This document shows, in pieces, positions 28,618 to 38,209 of a DNA stretch of 38,817 bases. Each line of letters starts with the position of its first letter. Within the stretch, counting starts at the first letter, position 1. Made by a program: the position numbers and the translations under genes. The stretch is from Nemertoderma westbladi (lineage: Eukaryota; Xenacoelomorpha; Nemertodermatida; Nemertodermatidae): contig JAUCBJ010000110.1 in the NCBI GenBank assembly GCA_032718475.1, positions 1 to 38,817 on the forward strand. Reading direction: 5' to 3'. Under the pieces are notes generated by a model. The model was not told the DNA's origin, did no database searches, and saw only the letters and a program-made list of their open reading frames with translations.

Positions 28618-31600
28618 TTACAAGATCAAACGAGTTGGAGGTTTACTTAATCTTCCACTTCTGGTTCGGCACATGGGGGGTATGTACGACATGGGGTCGG
28701 GTTCTGGTTCCAATGAGTAGTCAACAAGAGGAGGTGATCCCATCGCTTGTGTTGTAGAAGAGCGCATTGTTGTTGGTGATGCTCGTTGTGTTGTCGATGG
28801 AACCAATCGTTGGGTTGTCGTGCTTGCGCAACCAGTGTCAGTGTATGCAGTTTTTAACCGGTCTATAGATACGTTTACAGCTTTACCATTGCAGTCTATT
28901 GTGTAATGCTTGGCGTTGACCCCAAGAATGCGGTGGGGGACAGTGTAGGGTTGCTGAAGTGGGTGTTTGTGGCTGTCGACTCGTATATAAACGAAACCAG
29001 TTGATGCTAAGTTCTCTGGAACTGATGCTGCACGTTGGCCGTGGTAATTAGTTTGGGGAGGCTTTGCTAAGCGCATGGCATCTTGTAGACCGCTTAAGAA
29101 ACTTGGTTGGAGGTCTGAGTTCCTATCAGTCTTGAAGAATTCACCTGGAATGTGTAGGGAAGTCCCATATACTAAATCAGCTGGAGAACAGTCTGCGTCT
29201 TCCTTCCAGGCTGTGCGGATGCCGAGCATAACCATGGGTAGGTGGTCCATCCAGTTGGGTCCTGTCATGCGCGCCTTAAGTGACGCCTTTAGTTGACGGT
29301 GAAATCGTTCAACCATACCGTTGGCTTGTGGGTGATATGCGGTAGTGTTGTTGGCTGATACTCCCAAGAGACGTTGTAACTCGGTCCAAAGGTGTGATGT
29401 GAACTGTGGGCCTCTGTCGGATGTGAGGTCCCCTGGGATACCGAACCGTGCCACCCATGTTCGTAGAAAGCCACGAATGCAAGTTTCAGTTGTGGAGTCT
29501 GGAATTGGAATAGCTTCTGGCCACCTGGTATAGCGATCTACTATTGTAAACAGGTAGCACATTTTCTCAGAGATGGGAAGGGGCCCCACAAGGTCTACAT
29601 GAAGAGATCCAAAGCGCCGTTCCGGTGGGGGGCGGGATTCTAAGGGGGTGTGTATGTGTTGGCTGACCTTAGAGACTTGACACGGGTGACAGGAGCGACA
29701 CCAGTTGCGGATATCTGATTTCATCCCATGCCAAACAAATCGTTTCGCTATTGCACGGTATGTGGGACGGTAACCAGTGTGAGAAAGGCCATGGATAGCC
29801 TCAAATATTCGTTTTGTCCAATTGGCAGGTATGACTGGTCTGGCCTTTCCAGTGGCAGTGTCACATAAGATAGAGTAGCCATTATAGGCAAGGTCTTCGA
29901 GATTGAGTGAAGTGACAGCAGTGCTTGTGCGATAAGCTTCGATTTCTTTGGATGTAGCCTGGTCTGAAGCCAACTGTGCGTATTCGATTGTAGGAGTTAG
30001 AATAGCTGACACTGTTGTACCTGATCTGGTGTTGGGCTCATTGGACTCAACAGGGGCACGTGATAGTGTGTCTGCTACCACATTGGAGGTTCCCTTAATG
30101 TGTTGGACATCTGTAGTGAACTCGGCAATGAAGGAAAGGTGGCGAGTTTGGCGGGGGGTGCGATCGGCGGTGCCAGTCATTGCAGCAACTAAGGGCTTAT
30201 GGTCTGTAAACAATGTAAATTGCCGTCCTTCGATATAGTTCCGGAAATGTTTGATTCCTAAGTAGGCAGCAAGCAGTTCCCTGTCGAAGGCAGAGTACTT
30301 CTTCTCAGCGTTGGTTAGCTTCTTAGAAAAGAAGGCCAATGGGCGCCAAACATTGTTATCGAGCTGATCTAGTGAACCACCTACTGCCATGTCCGAGGCA
30401 TCAACGGATACCGAATACTTAAAGCTAGGATTGGGATGGTGTAGCATAGCTGCATTGGCAAGGGCAGATTTAGCTTCCTCGAATGATGATTGACATGCTT
30501 CAGTCCAGATAATGGGTCTGCCTTTCCCTTTAGTTGCGTTGTGAAGTGGGTGGAGGCGGGCAGCGAGGTTGGGCATAAACCGGTGGTAATAATTGATCAT
30601 GCCTAAGAATCTTTGCAGCTGATGTTTGTCAACGGGTACAGGGAAATTAGTAACAGCTTCAACACGTTCAGGTAGGGGGGTGATGCCAGTTGAAGTGACT
30701 TTATGGCCCAGGAAGGTGAGCTCATTGACACCGAATACACATTTGGGGCGCTGGATGACCATGCCGTTGCGGGACAGTGCCGAGAAAACCTCTCTCAAGT
30801 GAGAAGCATGTTCAGTGCGGTTGCTACTAGCTACCAGGATGTCATCCACATATATGAATATACATGGAATCCCTCGAAGGATGGTATCCATCAGCCGTTG
30901 AAACGATTGAGCCGCATTCTTCAGACCAAAGGGCATTCGAAGAAATTCCCACAAGCCAAATGGGGTGATAATGGCTGTCTTACAAATATCGGCTTCAGTC
31001 ATAGGGATTTGATGGTAGCCTTTCGCCAAGTCAATCTTTGAGAATATAGTTTTCCCATTCAGATTGGTGTTGAAGTCACCGATATGTGGTATCGGGTATT
31101 TGTCATCTTTTGTGGCTGCATTGAGGCGTCGGTAATCACCACATGGGCGCCAACCACCATCAGGTTTGGGTACAACATGTAGTGGTGTGGCCCAAGCAGA
31201 ATTGCTGCGACGGATGATTCCCAAGTCTTCCATTTTCTTAAATTCAGCTTGGGCTACCTCCAGCTGGTCGGCATGAAGACGTCTCGCGTGGGCGAAAATG
31301 GGTGGGCCATTAGTGGGGAGGTGGTGTTCAACACCATGTAAGTTTGGAGCAGAGGCATGGAAACGTGGGATTAGGAGTTCAGGGAACTCATCGAGGATGG
31401 AAGCGAGGTTGACATCATCCTCTCTGGGTTTATGGAGCCCATTGATGTTTCCTATCACTGATGTTGATCCTGCCGGTATTGTAGCGTATGTCTCTAGGTC
31501 AATTAAACGCCGATTGGCCATATCGATGGCCAGATTATTAGCTATGAAGAAATCTGCACCAAGGATTGGTTGTTGTACATCAGCAATGTTGAAACGTTGG

Positions 31601-31932
31601 ACGAAGGTTTGGTTGCCCAGTTCGAGGGCAATTGTTGTCGTCCCCCATGCTGAGATGCGTGAGCCATTAGCAGCAATGAGAGGTGTAGTTTGAGTACGTG
31701 AATGATCGAGTCTTGATGCTGGGATGACGGACTCATCGGCACCGCAGTCGACAAGAAACTGACGTCCGGTCTTGCGGTCCCAGACTGTCATAGTTTTCAT
31801 GCCATCTTTCTGTTTGGGTTTGTTGCCGACGGCCTGGACGGCTACTGGGCGTCGGCAGTGGCGTTTCCCGAAGGTCTGGGTACTGTGATGTGTGCCATGT
31901 CGCAAGTGGAACCAGGGAGCATAGTGCAGCAA
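28618..31932 (-). CDS. pol: Gypsy Pol: protease, RT, RNase H, integrase
   Basis: Open for 1,104 codons in the -1 frame relative to Gag. Its N-terminal Met is likely irrelevant because translation should enter by frameshifting at 31863-31869. Protease: D62 in [10 protein letters not shown] (D-C-G-A, a variant of D-T/S-G-A). RT: D301 ([10 protein letters not shown]) and YVDD at 361-364. RNase H: D511 (SVDASDM) with FDRELLA and TDHKPL. Integrase: H714/H718 and C748/C751 zinc site, then D780 (HVDLVGP), D839 (TSDRGPQF) and E875 (NGMVERFHR). C-terminal [10 protein letters not shown] matches the conserved tail of many animal Gypsy integrases. No internal stop is present, so the enzyme may be active. 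Confidence 0.97.
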   Translation of the reverse strand: MLHYAPWFHLRHGTHHSTQTFGKRHCRRPVAVQAVGNKPKQKDGMKTMTVWDRKTGRQFLVDCGADESVIPASRLDHSRTQTTPLIAANGSRISAWGTTTIALELGNQTFVQRFNIADVQQPILGADFFIANNLAIDMANRRLIDLETYATIPAGSTSVIGNINGLHKPREDDVNLASILDEFPELLIPRFHASAPNLHGVEHHLPTNGPPIFAHARRLHADQLEVAQAEFKKMEDLGIIRRSNSAWATPLHVVPKPDGGWRPCGDYRRLNAATKDDKYPIPHIGDFNTNLNGKTIFSKIDLAKGYHQIPMTEADICKTAIITPFGLWEFLRMPFGLKNAAQSFQRLMDTILRGIPCIFIYVDDILVASSNRTEHASHLREVFSALSRNGMVIQRPKCVFGVNELTFLGHKVTSTGITPLPERVEAVTNFPVPVDKHQLQRFLGMINYYHRFMPNLAARLHPLHNATKGKGRPIIWTEACQSSFEEAKSALANAAMLHHPNPSFKYSVSVDASDMAVGGSLDQLDNNVWRPLAFFSKKLTNAEKKYSAFDRELLAAYLGIKHFRNYIEGRQFTLFTDHKPLVAAMTGTADRTPRQTRHLSFIAEFTTDVQHIKGTSNVVADTLSRAPVESNEPNTRSGTTVSAILTPTIEYAQLASDQATSKEIEAYRTSTAVTSLNLEDLAYNGYSILCDTATGKARPVIPANWTKRIFEAIHGLSHTGYRPTYRAIAKRFVWHGMKSDIRNWCRSCHPCQVSKVSQHIHTPLESRPPPERRFGSLHVDLVGPLPISEKMCYLFTIVDRYTRWPEAIPIPDSTTETCIRGFLRTWVARFGIPGDLTSDRGPQFTSHLWTELQRLLGVSANNTTAYHPQANGMVERFHRQLKASLKARMTGPNWMDHLPMVMLGIRTAWKEDADCSPADLVYGTSLHIPGEFFKTDRNSDLQPSFLSGLQDAMRLAKPPQTNYHGQRAASVPENLASTGFVYIRVDSHKHPLQQPYTVPHRILGVNAKHYTIDCNGKAVNVSIDRLKTAYTDTGCASTTTQRLVPSTTQRASPTTMRSSTTQAMGSPPLVDYSLEPEPDPMSYIPPMCRTRSGRLSKPPTRLIL
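31824..31869 (-). promoter_or_regulatory. -1 ribosomal frameshift signal at gag-pol
   Basis: On the minus strand, GGGAAAC (31869-31863) is in the zero frame as tcG-GGA-AAC. After a 5-nt spacer comes TGCCGACG (31857-31850), an 18-nt loop, and CGTCGGCA (31831-31824), a perfect 8-bp stem. The gag stop TAG (31844-31842) lies in the loop. A slip by -1 gives GGG-AAA-CGC and enters the Pol frame, ahead of the protease. Heptamer, spacing and stem fit the retroviral rule. A pseudoknot was not assessed. Confidence 0.8.
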
Positions 31933-32709
31933 GCCCAGGTATGCGTGCCATAACGCTGGTGATTGGCGCAGCGAGTGGTGGATCGGCGGTTTACACGAGG
32001 TAGTTGAGTGGGAGGTGCATTCCTTTGGCTCTGACGCTGTTGGGTGCGTTTCTGTTGTCTACCTATGGCATCAACTTCTACTGCAGCTATACCACGATAA
32101 TGAGTTGGACCTTGGGCCTCTATGATAGAGTCAGCGGCAAATGCAAGATCTTCAATGTCTGTAGGAGGGTCTCTGGCCAGGGCTATGCGGACTGTTTCAG
32201 GTAGATGTTGTAGGAATAGACTACGGAATGTATACCCCCTGTAGGTGTCAGCAGGAACTAAGGTAGCCATGTATCGTAGTAGAGAAGATGGGTGGCGATC
32301 ACCCAGGCCATTGATTGCTAGTAACTTGGCTCCCTTTTTGTTGTTCTGTAAGCCCATAAGTTTTGAGGAGTATAGTTTTCAGAGCTTCATATCTGTTAGC
32401 TTCTGGTGGGTTCAAGATGAATGCACCAATTTCAGTTGCTACGGTGTTATCAAGGGCCTGGATTACATAGTTGTATTTAGTGAGGTCTGCCGTAATTCCT
32501 TTTAAATCTAACTGAGCTTCCACTTGTTTGAACCAAACCTCGGGTTGCGCGGTCCAGAAAGAAGGGAGTTTCACAGCGACTGTTGATATGGCAGGAGCAG
32601 CATTGACCAGTGGATTTCCGAGTTGAAGGGCGTGGAGTTCATGTGCCAAACGTCCATAGTCGAATGCACCGGCTGCCGCCTCATTAATGTTATCAGGCAA
32701 ATTGTTCAT
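31842..32709 (-). pseudogene. gag: Gypsy Gag with one frame break
   Basis: ATG at 32709 opens 136 codons (LPSFWTAQPEVWFKQVEAQ, then AFILNPPEANRYEALK). The conserved text then continues in the +1 frame from about 32350 (KLLAINGLGDRHPSSLLRYM, then FLQHLPETVRIALA), ending in a [14 protein letters not shown] zinc-knuckle-like motif and TAG at 31842. Both halves match the Gag of animal Ty3/Gypsy elements, which forms the particle. A single-base indel near 32345-32360 (aagggag region) explains the break. With Pol intact and LTRs nearly identical, it is either a recent mutation or a sequencing error. Confidence 0.85.
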
Positions 32710-32729
32710 TATTAAGCTAGGTAATTAAT

Positions 32730-32747
32730 CTAACGTCCGGGTCACCA
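32730..32747 (-). other. Gypsy primer-binding site
   Basis: Minus-strand TGGTGACCCGGACGTTAG begins one base after the 5' LTR end. It starts with TGG, complementary to a tRNA CCA terminus. The tRNA was not identified. Confidence 0.75.
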
Positions 32748-32748
32748 A

Positions 32749-32907
32749 TGTGGGGGATGTAAATGCCACATATAAATAACTAACGTACTAGTGAGCTATT
32801 TTATTATTGTTAAACATTGTTGTGTTTTATATGTTCTAGAATACGTAATACTCAAGGAAACGAGTTAAGTGTCCGAACGATAGGTATGCCATCGAGTGGA
32901 CGCTACA
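32749..32907 (-). repeat. Gypsy 5' LTR
   Basis: 159 bp, TG/CA ends, followed on the plus strand by the GGCC target duplication. It is the upstream LTR of the minus-strand element, next to the PBS. Confidence 0.97.
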
Positions 32908-32911
32908 GGCC

Positions 32912-35194
32912 CAATAGGCGAACCGCACCCAACACCAAAAGAGCCTGTATCCCTACCATCGAGCGCGCTAGAAGTACAAGCGATGGGAATGGCAACACTC
33001 ATCGACGCGCTAAAAACTAGAATTGAGCTGCCACCTGTGGAGCCCTTCAAGTTCGATGGTAGTAAGCCGGCGCATGTACAGCAATGAAATCGAATCTTAA
33101 CAAAAAATCTCACGCAGGCAGAGTGCCTTAAATATCTACAGGGGGGCCAGCTTACGACATTGTGAGGCAATACCAATGTATTGAAGGAGGATTCACGACT
33201 GCATGGCGAGCCCTGGACAGGGAATTCGGCCATCCTGCAAAGATTATCCGACAAACCTAAATGGGAATAACATCAGGCGGACTTGCAGATAACCCTGGTA
33301 GCATCAAGACTTTTGCTAACAAAGTAGAAAGGGCGATAATAGTATTAAAGACCCTAGATGCACCTTACAAACTCAATGCATCAAACAATATCACCACGAT
33401 AGCGCAGGCACTACCGATCTGGCTGAGAAACAAATGGAGAAAGATCGCTTTCTCCACACGAGAAAAGAAAGGTGCAGAGCCAGGGTTGGAGGATATGTCG
33501 AACTTCCTTAACTACGAGGCGGAGTTAATAACGGATCCAGTCTATAGTGAGGACAGTCTCGGTAAGGTACCGAAAGCGGAATGCAGCTGACCTAAACCGG
33601 AACATAGTCCGGCGGATGCATTTCCGAAAGTGAGACAGTCGCTACCGCATGCGGCCACACAGGGGACTTCTAGTCCACAAGGAGCTGGGAGTAGAGCCAC
33701 ACCGTGGCAGGGACAAGAAGCAAATCAACAACGCAAACAAATACAAACCCAATACCCCCAGTAGGCCGAGTCCAAGTAACCAAAACACTAAACTGCTAGA
33801 TATGAATCTAAGCGCAATATGTGAAGCGCTATACAAGGAACGCTACAACCCCCAATACAAATGCCAATTGCATAGGTTTGGTACACACAAGACCATAGAC
33901 TGCAAGCATTGGCAGGCGTTACTTAAACAAGATCGGGTAGCCTACACTGGTAAGAATGGACTATGTCATTGATGCGCGGTAGGAGGATACAGGTATGCCG
34001 AGTGCCACGAACCGCCGGTAAAATATGACGAGACTGATGAGACTGGAGGCCAGACAATGGCGACAAGCACCATGGGAGCAAAGAAGAGGGAACGGTACTT
34101 TTTGGAGTGGTGCCAGTGAGAATAATAGGAGAGGATGAGCTATTGGTTACGACGCTAATGCTGGTCGATAGCAGAGCAGCGTTCACGCTAGCTGAAAGTT
34201 AGGTGGCCGAAAGGATAGGGTTACGGAAGAGGCCAAGTAAAATGGCGGTAACCACTATTTCCAGTAAGGACGACGTCATGAGAATGAGAACGGGACTCTA
34301 CGAGATAGCAGCGATAACACCAGGGTGCGATTATGGGGCTACCATCGAACCCATTCAGATAATAGAATCAATCAATATTAACGCCAGGCGACCCACAAAG
34401 ATCGAGGTCGAGCAATACCAGTACCTGGATAACATCGATTTCTCCGTGACCGAGCTAGATGTCCCGAAAGTATCTCTCATAGTCGGCATGGATTGTCCGA
34501 CAGCCCACGAGAGACTACAGACTGTTTTCGGCGAGGATAGGGAGCGAGACCCAGCGGCGATTCTCACGCCATTCGGATGGACGCTCAGTGGCCCAATTAA
34601 GACCAGAATCCCGTTTAGCGTGTCCGAATCCTCAGGGTGCATGTTTGCGGGGACAATGAGGGAAATGGAGGACGAAGGAGAAGAGGAGCTACTCAAAAGG
34701 CTGCTATGGCAGGACTTTGAGGGGTTGAAGGAGACCGGGGTCAGAACCTCGGTGGAGGATAAACAGGCGCAAGAGAGAATGGGGAGCTCAATGAAATGTG
34801 AAGGGGGGCGATATACCATAGGGATGGTATGGAAGCAACCGAAGGTGCCACTGCCAGACAATAATATGATGGTCTTGACGAGGCTTCAAAAATTAAAAAA
34901 GCTCCAAAAAGGATGAATACATCCACAAGACAATTAAGAAGTACGTGGACAGAGGATGGGCTATGGAACTACCAGTCGATGAACCAAATACGGATAGTAC
35001 CTACTATTTGCCACTCCAAGTGGCTCTGGACCCTAAGAAGGGCAAGTTAAGAATGGTGGTCGACACGTCTGCCAAGACTAACGACAAGAGCCTGAATGAC
35101 TACCTGCTGGAAGGCCCCAATATCTACAACTCGGGGATAGAGGTCCTGTTAAGATTTAGAAAAGGAAAGCATGCCTACACAGTACCATAAACTT
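32912..35194 (+). pseudogene. BEL2 gag, zinc knuckle, protease and start of RT
   Basis: Recognisable BEL text in changing frames: IELPPVEPFKFDGSKPAH (about 33020-33080), the usual Gag entry. Gag core TIAQALPIWLRNKWRKIAF (33261-33590). A Cys/His segment KCQLHRFGTHKTIDCKHW (33850-33920). A protease loop reading LVDSRAAFTLA, where the family has D-S-G, followed by a stop (34200-34202). IVGMDCPTAHERL through LTPFGWTLSGPI (34203-34916), the typical BEL protease-to-RT linker. Finally RT text KLRMVVDTSAKTNDKSLNDYLLEGPNIYNSG (34945-35180). It stops before the catalytic aspartates. Several frameshifts and stops make it non-functional. Confidence 0.85.
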
Positions 35195-35250
35195 GTGGGC
35201 ACTGAGGGCGCCACGTGAGGAATTGAGGGGGGGTATGTACGTATACCATA

Positions 35251-36680
35251 CTACTACTACTAGGATCGGCATGCTGCCTTGCAGCTGCATTTTTAAGAAT
35301 GCTGTGCCGGCTTGTCAACAAAATTGCACCGCCACAACTCCCTATCACCCATGACATTTGCTAGATCATCCGCATCTTTAAGGCCAGTGTCCTTTAAGAT
35401 GCGTCTCAAGAAAGTCATGGGCTGTCCACCATGCTTATTCATTCCATGAGGCTGCCAAAGTACAAGATTATGCACTGGCTGGTCCTCACGGCGAAAGCAA
35501 TGTCCTGCAAAGCGGAGGCGATTTTGTTCTAGTGTCAAGCTTGGGGGAACCAATGAGACACCTCCAATGTTATATAGTGTCTGGTTGGAGATGTGTGCAT
35601 TGTACTTGACACAATGAACCCGGCGTAGCATTCTTGTGAATGTGCCATCCAGAGATTTGGTGTCCTCAGCAGTTAGAGCCCAGCATGGACTCCCGTAGAG
35701 GAGTACTGGAACTACTGCTGCTCTAAGTAATCGGACCTTAAGTTTCCGATTAATTCTCGGTGACTTCCAAATCCTAGAAAGCCTATTCAAGGCTGCCCAT
35801 GCCTTTCCCTTACGTATTCGAAGGTCCTCACCTGACTTCCGGATCCATGATCCCAGGTAACAGAAGTCGTCCACATGTTCAAGCATACCATCCTTTGAGC
35901 TTATGCTCATCCGATCAGAGACTTGCTGAGGACTTTCAAAGTTAACTGTCAGAATTTTGGTTTTTCTGGAGTTAATAAAAAGACCAACACTAGAAGCAGC
36001 ATGTTCTAATGAGCTGAGGAGCCGTTGGGCTCCCTCTAATGATTCTGAGAGTACTCCTAAGTCATCAGCAAACTCTAGATCAGTTAGGTACTTGGCGGGA
36101 TTTCCTCGACTTCTGGAGCCAGTAGGTGGAGTTATCATCACCCCATCATCATTATAATGATCTAAGGACATGCGTAGAACATAGTCAACCACAATAATGA
36201 ACAAGAATGGTGCAAGTGTGTCTCCTTGGAGGACGCCCCATAACACTTCAAATGGTTCTGTGTCACCGTCAACAGTAGACACAAATGTTGTCGAACCATC
36301 GTATACTGATCTGATTGCTGCAATAATTTCATCAGGAATCCCATATAATGAAAGTATGCTGAACATACGTGAGCGAGAGACTGAATCAAAGGCCATGAAG
36401 AAGTCAACAAAGATAACAGCCAGATGCCTGTCTTTCTTTTTTGATAACTCTTCAATTATCCTTCTAAGTGCCAAAATGGGCTCCATGGAGCCACGACCTT
36501 TACGGAACCCATTCTGATTTCCACGGAGCAGTCTCTCAATGGGATCCCTGATGCGATTTAATAGAATCCTATTGTCTAGCTTTGCAGCAATCGAGATCAA
36601 TGAGATTCCCCGATAAGAACCATAGAGTGTTAGGTTGCCCTTCTTGGGAACTGGCACCAACTTATTTGTTTTCATTTCTT
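35251..36680 (-). mobile_element. 5'-truncated non-LTR (LINE) insertion
   Basis: GTATACCATA flanks the segment at 35241-35250 and 36681-36690, a 10-bp target duplication. On the minus strand the 3' end after the ORF is a short (TAG)n tail (ctactactac on the plus strand at 35251), as in several non-LTR clades that end in short tandem repeats. Only the RT ORF end is present, so the 5' part was lost at insertion, as is common for LINEs. A separate 19-bp direct repeat, tacacagtaccrtaaactt, lies outside at 35176-35194 and 36700-36718. Confidence 0.8.
35293..36675 (-). CDS. Non-LTR reverse transcriptase, C-terminal 460 residues
   Basis: Open from Met at 36675 to the stop at 35293. The Met is internal to a truncated protein. 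It begins at the RT fingers (KLVPVPKKGNLTLYGSYRGISL), then NQNGFRKGRGS, VIFVDFFMAFDSVSR (usual form FSKAFD), GVLQGDTLAPFLFIIVVDYVLR, the catalytic FADD in LEFADDLGVL, then WKLK-like thumb text and a C-terminal region with RFAGHCFRRED and DRELWRCNFVDK. No endonuclease is present because of 5' truncation. The catalytic acidic residues survive and no stop interrupts it. The clade is not assigned with confidence. Confidence 0.88.
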   Translation of the reverse strand: MKTNKLVPVPKKGNLTLYGSYRGISLISIAAKLDNRILLNRIRDPIERLLRGNQNGFRKGRGSMEPILALRRIIEELSKKKDRHLAVIFVDFFMAFDSVSRSRMFSILSLYGIPDEIIAAIRSVYDGSTTFVSTVDGDTEPFEVLWGVLQGDTLAPFLFIIVVDYVLRMSLDHYNDDGVMITPPTGSRSRGNPAKYLTDLEFADDLGVLSESLEGAQRLLSSLEHAASSVGLFINSRKTKILTVNFESPQQVSDRMSISSKDGMLEHVDDFCYLGSWIRKSGEDLRIRKGKAWAALNRLSRIWKSPRINRKLKVRLLRAAVVPVLLYGSPCWALTAEDTKSLDGTFTRMLRRVHCVKYNAHISNQTLYNIGGVSLVPPSLTLEQNRLRFAGHCFRREDQPVHNLVLWQPHGMNKHGGQPMTFLRRILKDTGLKDADDLANVMGDRELWRCNFVDKPAQHS

Positions 36681-36718
36681 GTATACCATAGTAGAGGGGT
36701 ACACAGTACCGTAAACTT

Positions 36719-37520
36719 TAATAGCACACGTAGGGGAGAATATAAATAGTAATAAAATTTAAGAAAAATTGGCACATAGAGGAGAACACTCGTACAAAGC
36801 ATAGTCTGAACAAGATAGGAGGTAGGCCATCACTGATTTAAACTAACTAAGACCATACTTGGTCATCTCTTACCATACTGAGCCTTTCTAAGGCACCACC
36901 AGTCTGGTGAGAGAGGAGAATCGTGATGGCGGAGAAACCATGAAATTGGCGAAACGGGGAGAGACGAGTCATATCACCTCCGAAAGGGGGGGTTAAGACA
37001 TGTTGTGTAGACGAATGTATAATATGTAATATAGGTACTATAGTCAAGTACAACCTTTTTCCAATTAGCTACTGGGACTGGGGACTAATTGACTAGAACA
37101 GGAGGATGAGACATTAGACGGATCCCATTTCTCAGGTGCAGCCGCACTAATGAATGAGAATGTGGGAGCCAGACAGGAGCATACGGAGAGTGAGAGCAAA
37201 GGGGGTTGGGTATGAGGAAGTAAAAGAGGTGCGAGATTCAAGTGTGGGGAGCGAGCATGGAGTGGGATGAGTCCAAAGGGACGGGCATGAGAGGAAGGGA
37301 CAGTAAAGTCCGTGAGGAAAATTGTGTGAGGAGTGAGGGCGATCATCTAAAACAGAGACGCCAGATGCCTTGGTACAGCTTAGCTCGCAGATGTACCAAG
37401 GATTGGTAGTGATAACAGACCCATGGGGGCCGGCCTGGAAAGACAACCCCGAGAAGAAAATTCCACCCCACATCCGATATTAGATTGCATTCCAGCGGAA
37501 TTGAAGCGCACTTAAGGTTG
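36719..37520 (+). other. Noncoding remnant of BEL2 between RT and the 3' LTR
   Basis: About 800 bp with no BEL RNase H or integrase text and no other gene. The plus strand is purine-rich, especially at 36890-37000 and 37090-37340 (gag/agg-rich). It is presumably the untranslated 3' part of BEL2 after loss of most of pol. Confidence 0.45.
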
Positions 37521-37565
37521 ATGCTATCTTCTCACCGGGAAGATAGCATGGGGGGGGGGGGGGAG
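37521..37565 (+). other. BEL2 hairpin and polypurine tract
   Basis: ATGCTATCTT (37521-37530), a 9-nt loop and AAGATAGCAT (37540-37549) form a perfect 10-bp stem. It abuts a run of 14 G (37550-37563) and AG, directly before the TGTAAGCGG start of the LTR. A purine run immediately 5' of the LTR is the plus-strand primer site. The adjoining hairpin is unusual. Confidence 0.7.
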
Positions 37566-38209
37566 TGTAAGCGGATTCAATTCCGTGCATTACCCACCGA
37601 AAATGGGATTAGTGGCATTTTACCAATATAGTTAGTGAGGTGACATTACCAATAATAATGTCACCTCATAACCAACTGGGGCGATACACGCCGTAAGCCA
37701 CAGAGAGAGTTGAGAGGTCAAACCACCTCAGAGGGACAAACAAGTTAGTAAGACTAGCTTGTAAGCACAGTAGCAACAGGGAATGGCGAGGTCACAATTA
37801 ATCAGGTTAAGCCAATGGTGGGCGGAAAAGCACACTGGGGGTGATTAGAGCGCATATTATATTGGATACTCAGGCCACTCAGTAGCGTAGGGGTAATTTA
37901 ATATGTGTCAATGATATAACCGTTGTGATTATTGATTATTAGTTTAGTTGGTTCCTTAATGTTGTGAGACCGGAATAGTTTTAACCGTCGTCACTAACCG
38001 TTGTATTGCATGCTATTATATTCAGACTGTGCTATTATCGTTTACTGTGATTTTTAACACTGACAACCAAACTCAGTTATTTTGAACGGCCTTCGGCCTA
38101 CTATATAGACATCCAGGCAGCAGCTCAGCAGCCCACGGACGCGGCGACGCGTATAATTCACACACCCGGTCGGGATCCGATACTGCCAACTCCGTTGGTT
38201 CCCGTCACA
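37566..38209 (+). repeat. BEL2 3' LTR (right end approximate)
   Basis: Begins TGTAAGCGGATTC after the polypurine tract. A likely end is ccgtcaca at about 38209, or a few bases later. It contains a long hairpin: TGAGGTGACATTA (37636-37648), 7-nt loop, TAATGTCACCTCA (37656-37668), extended by gtta/taac. A TATA-like TATATA lies near 38103, following GGCCTTCGGCC. No second copy is present for comparison, so the end is inferred. Confidence 0.6.

Larger units (their letters stand above)
28384..32907 (-). mobile_element. Complete Ty3/Gypsy LTR retrotransposon (4,524 bp)
   Basis: The two 159-bp LTRs (28384-28542 and 32749-32907) differ at 2 positions. On the coding (minus) strand they begin TGTAGCGTCC and end CCCCCACA. 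GGCC is duplicated outside (28380-28383 and 32908-32911). Next to the 5' LTR (right side) is a PBS (minus TGGTGACCCGGACG). Next to the 3' LTR (left) is the purine tract ctggggggg followed by agtga. The order gag, protease, RT, RNase H, integrase is that of Ty3/Gypsy. It sits inside BEL2 gag. The high LTR identity shows a recent insertion. Confidence 0.97.

Noticed and set aside
37065-37473. Minus-strand open frames near the BEL2 3' end
   Set aside because: Ser/Pro/Leu-rich translation of a purine-rich plus strand, no recognised domain.
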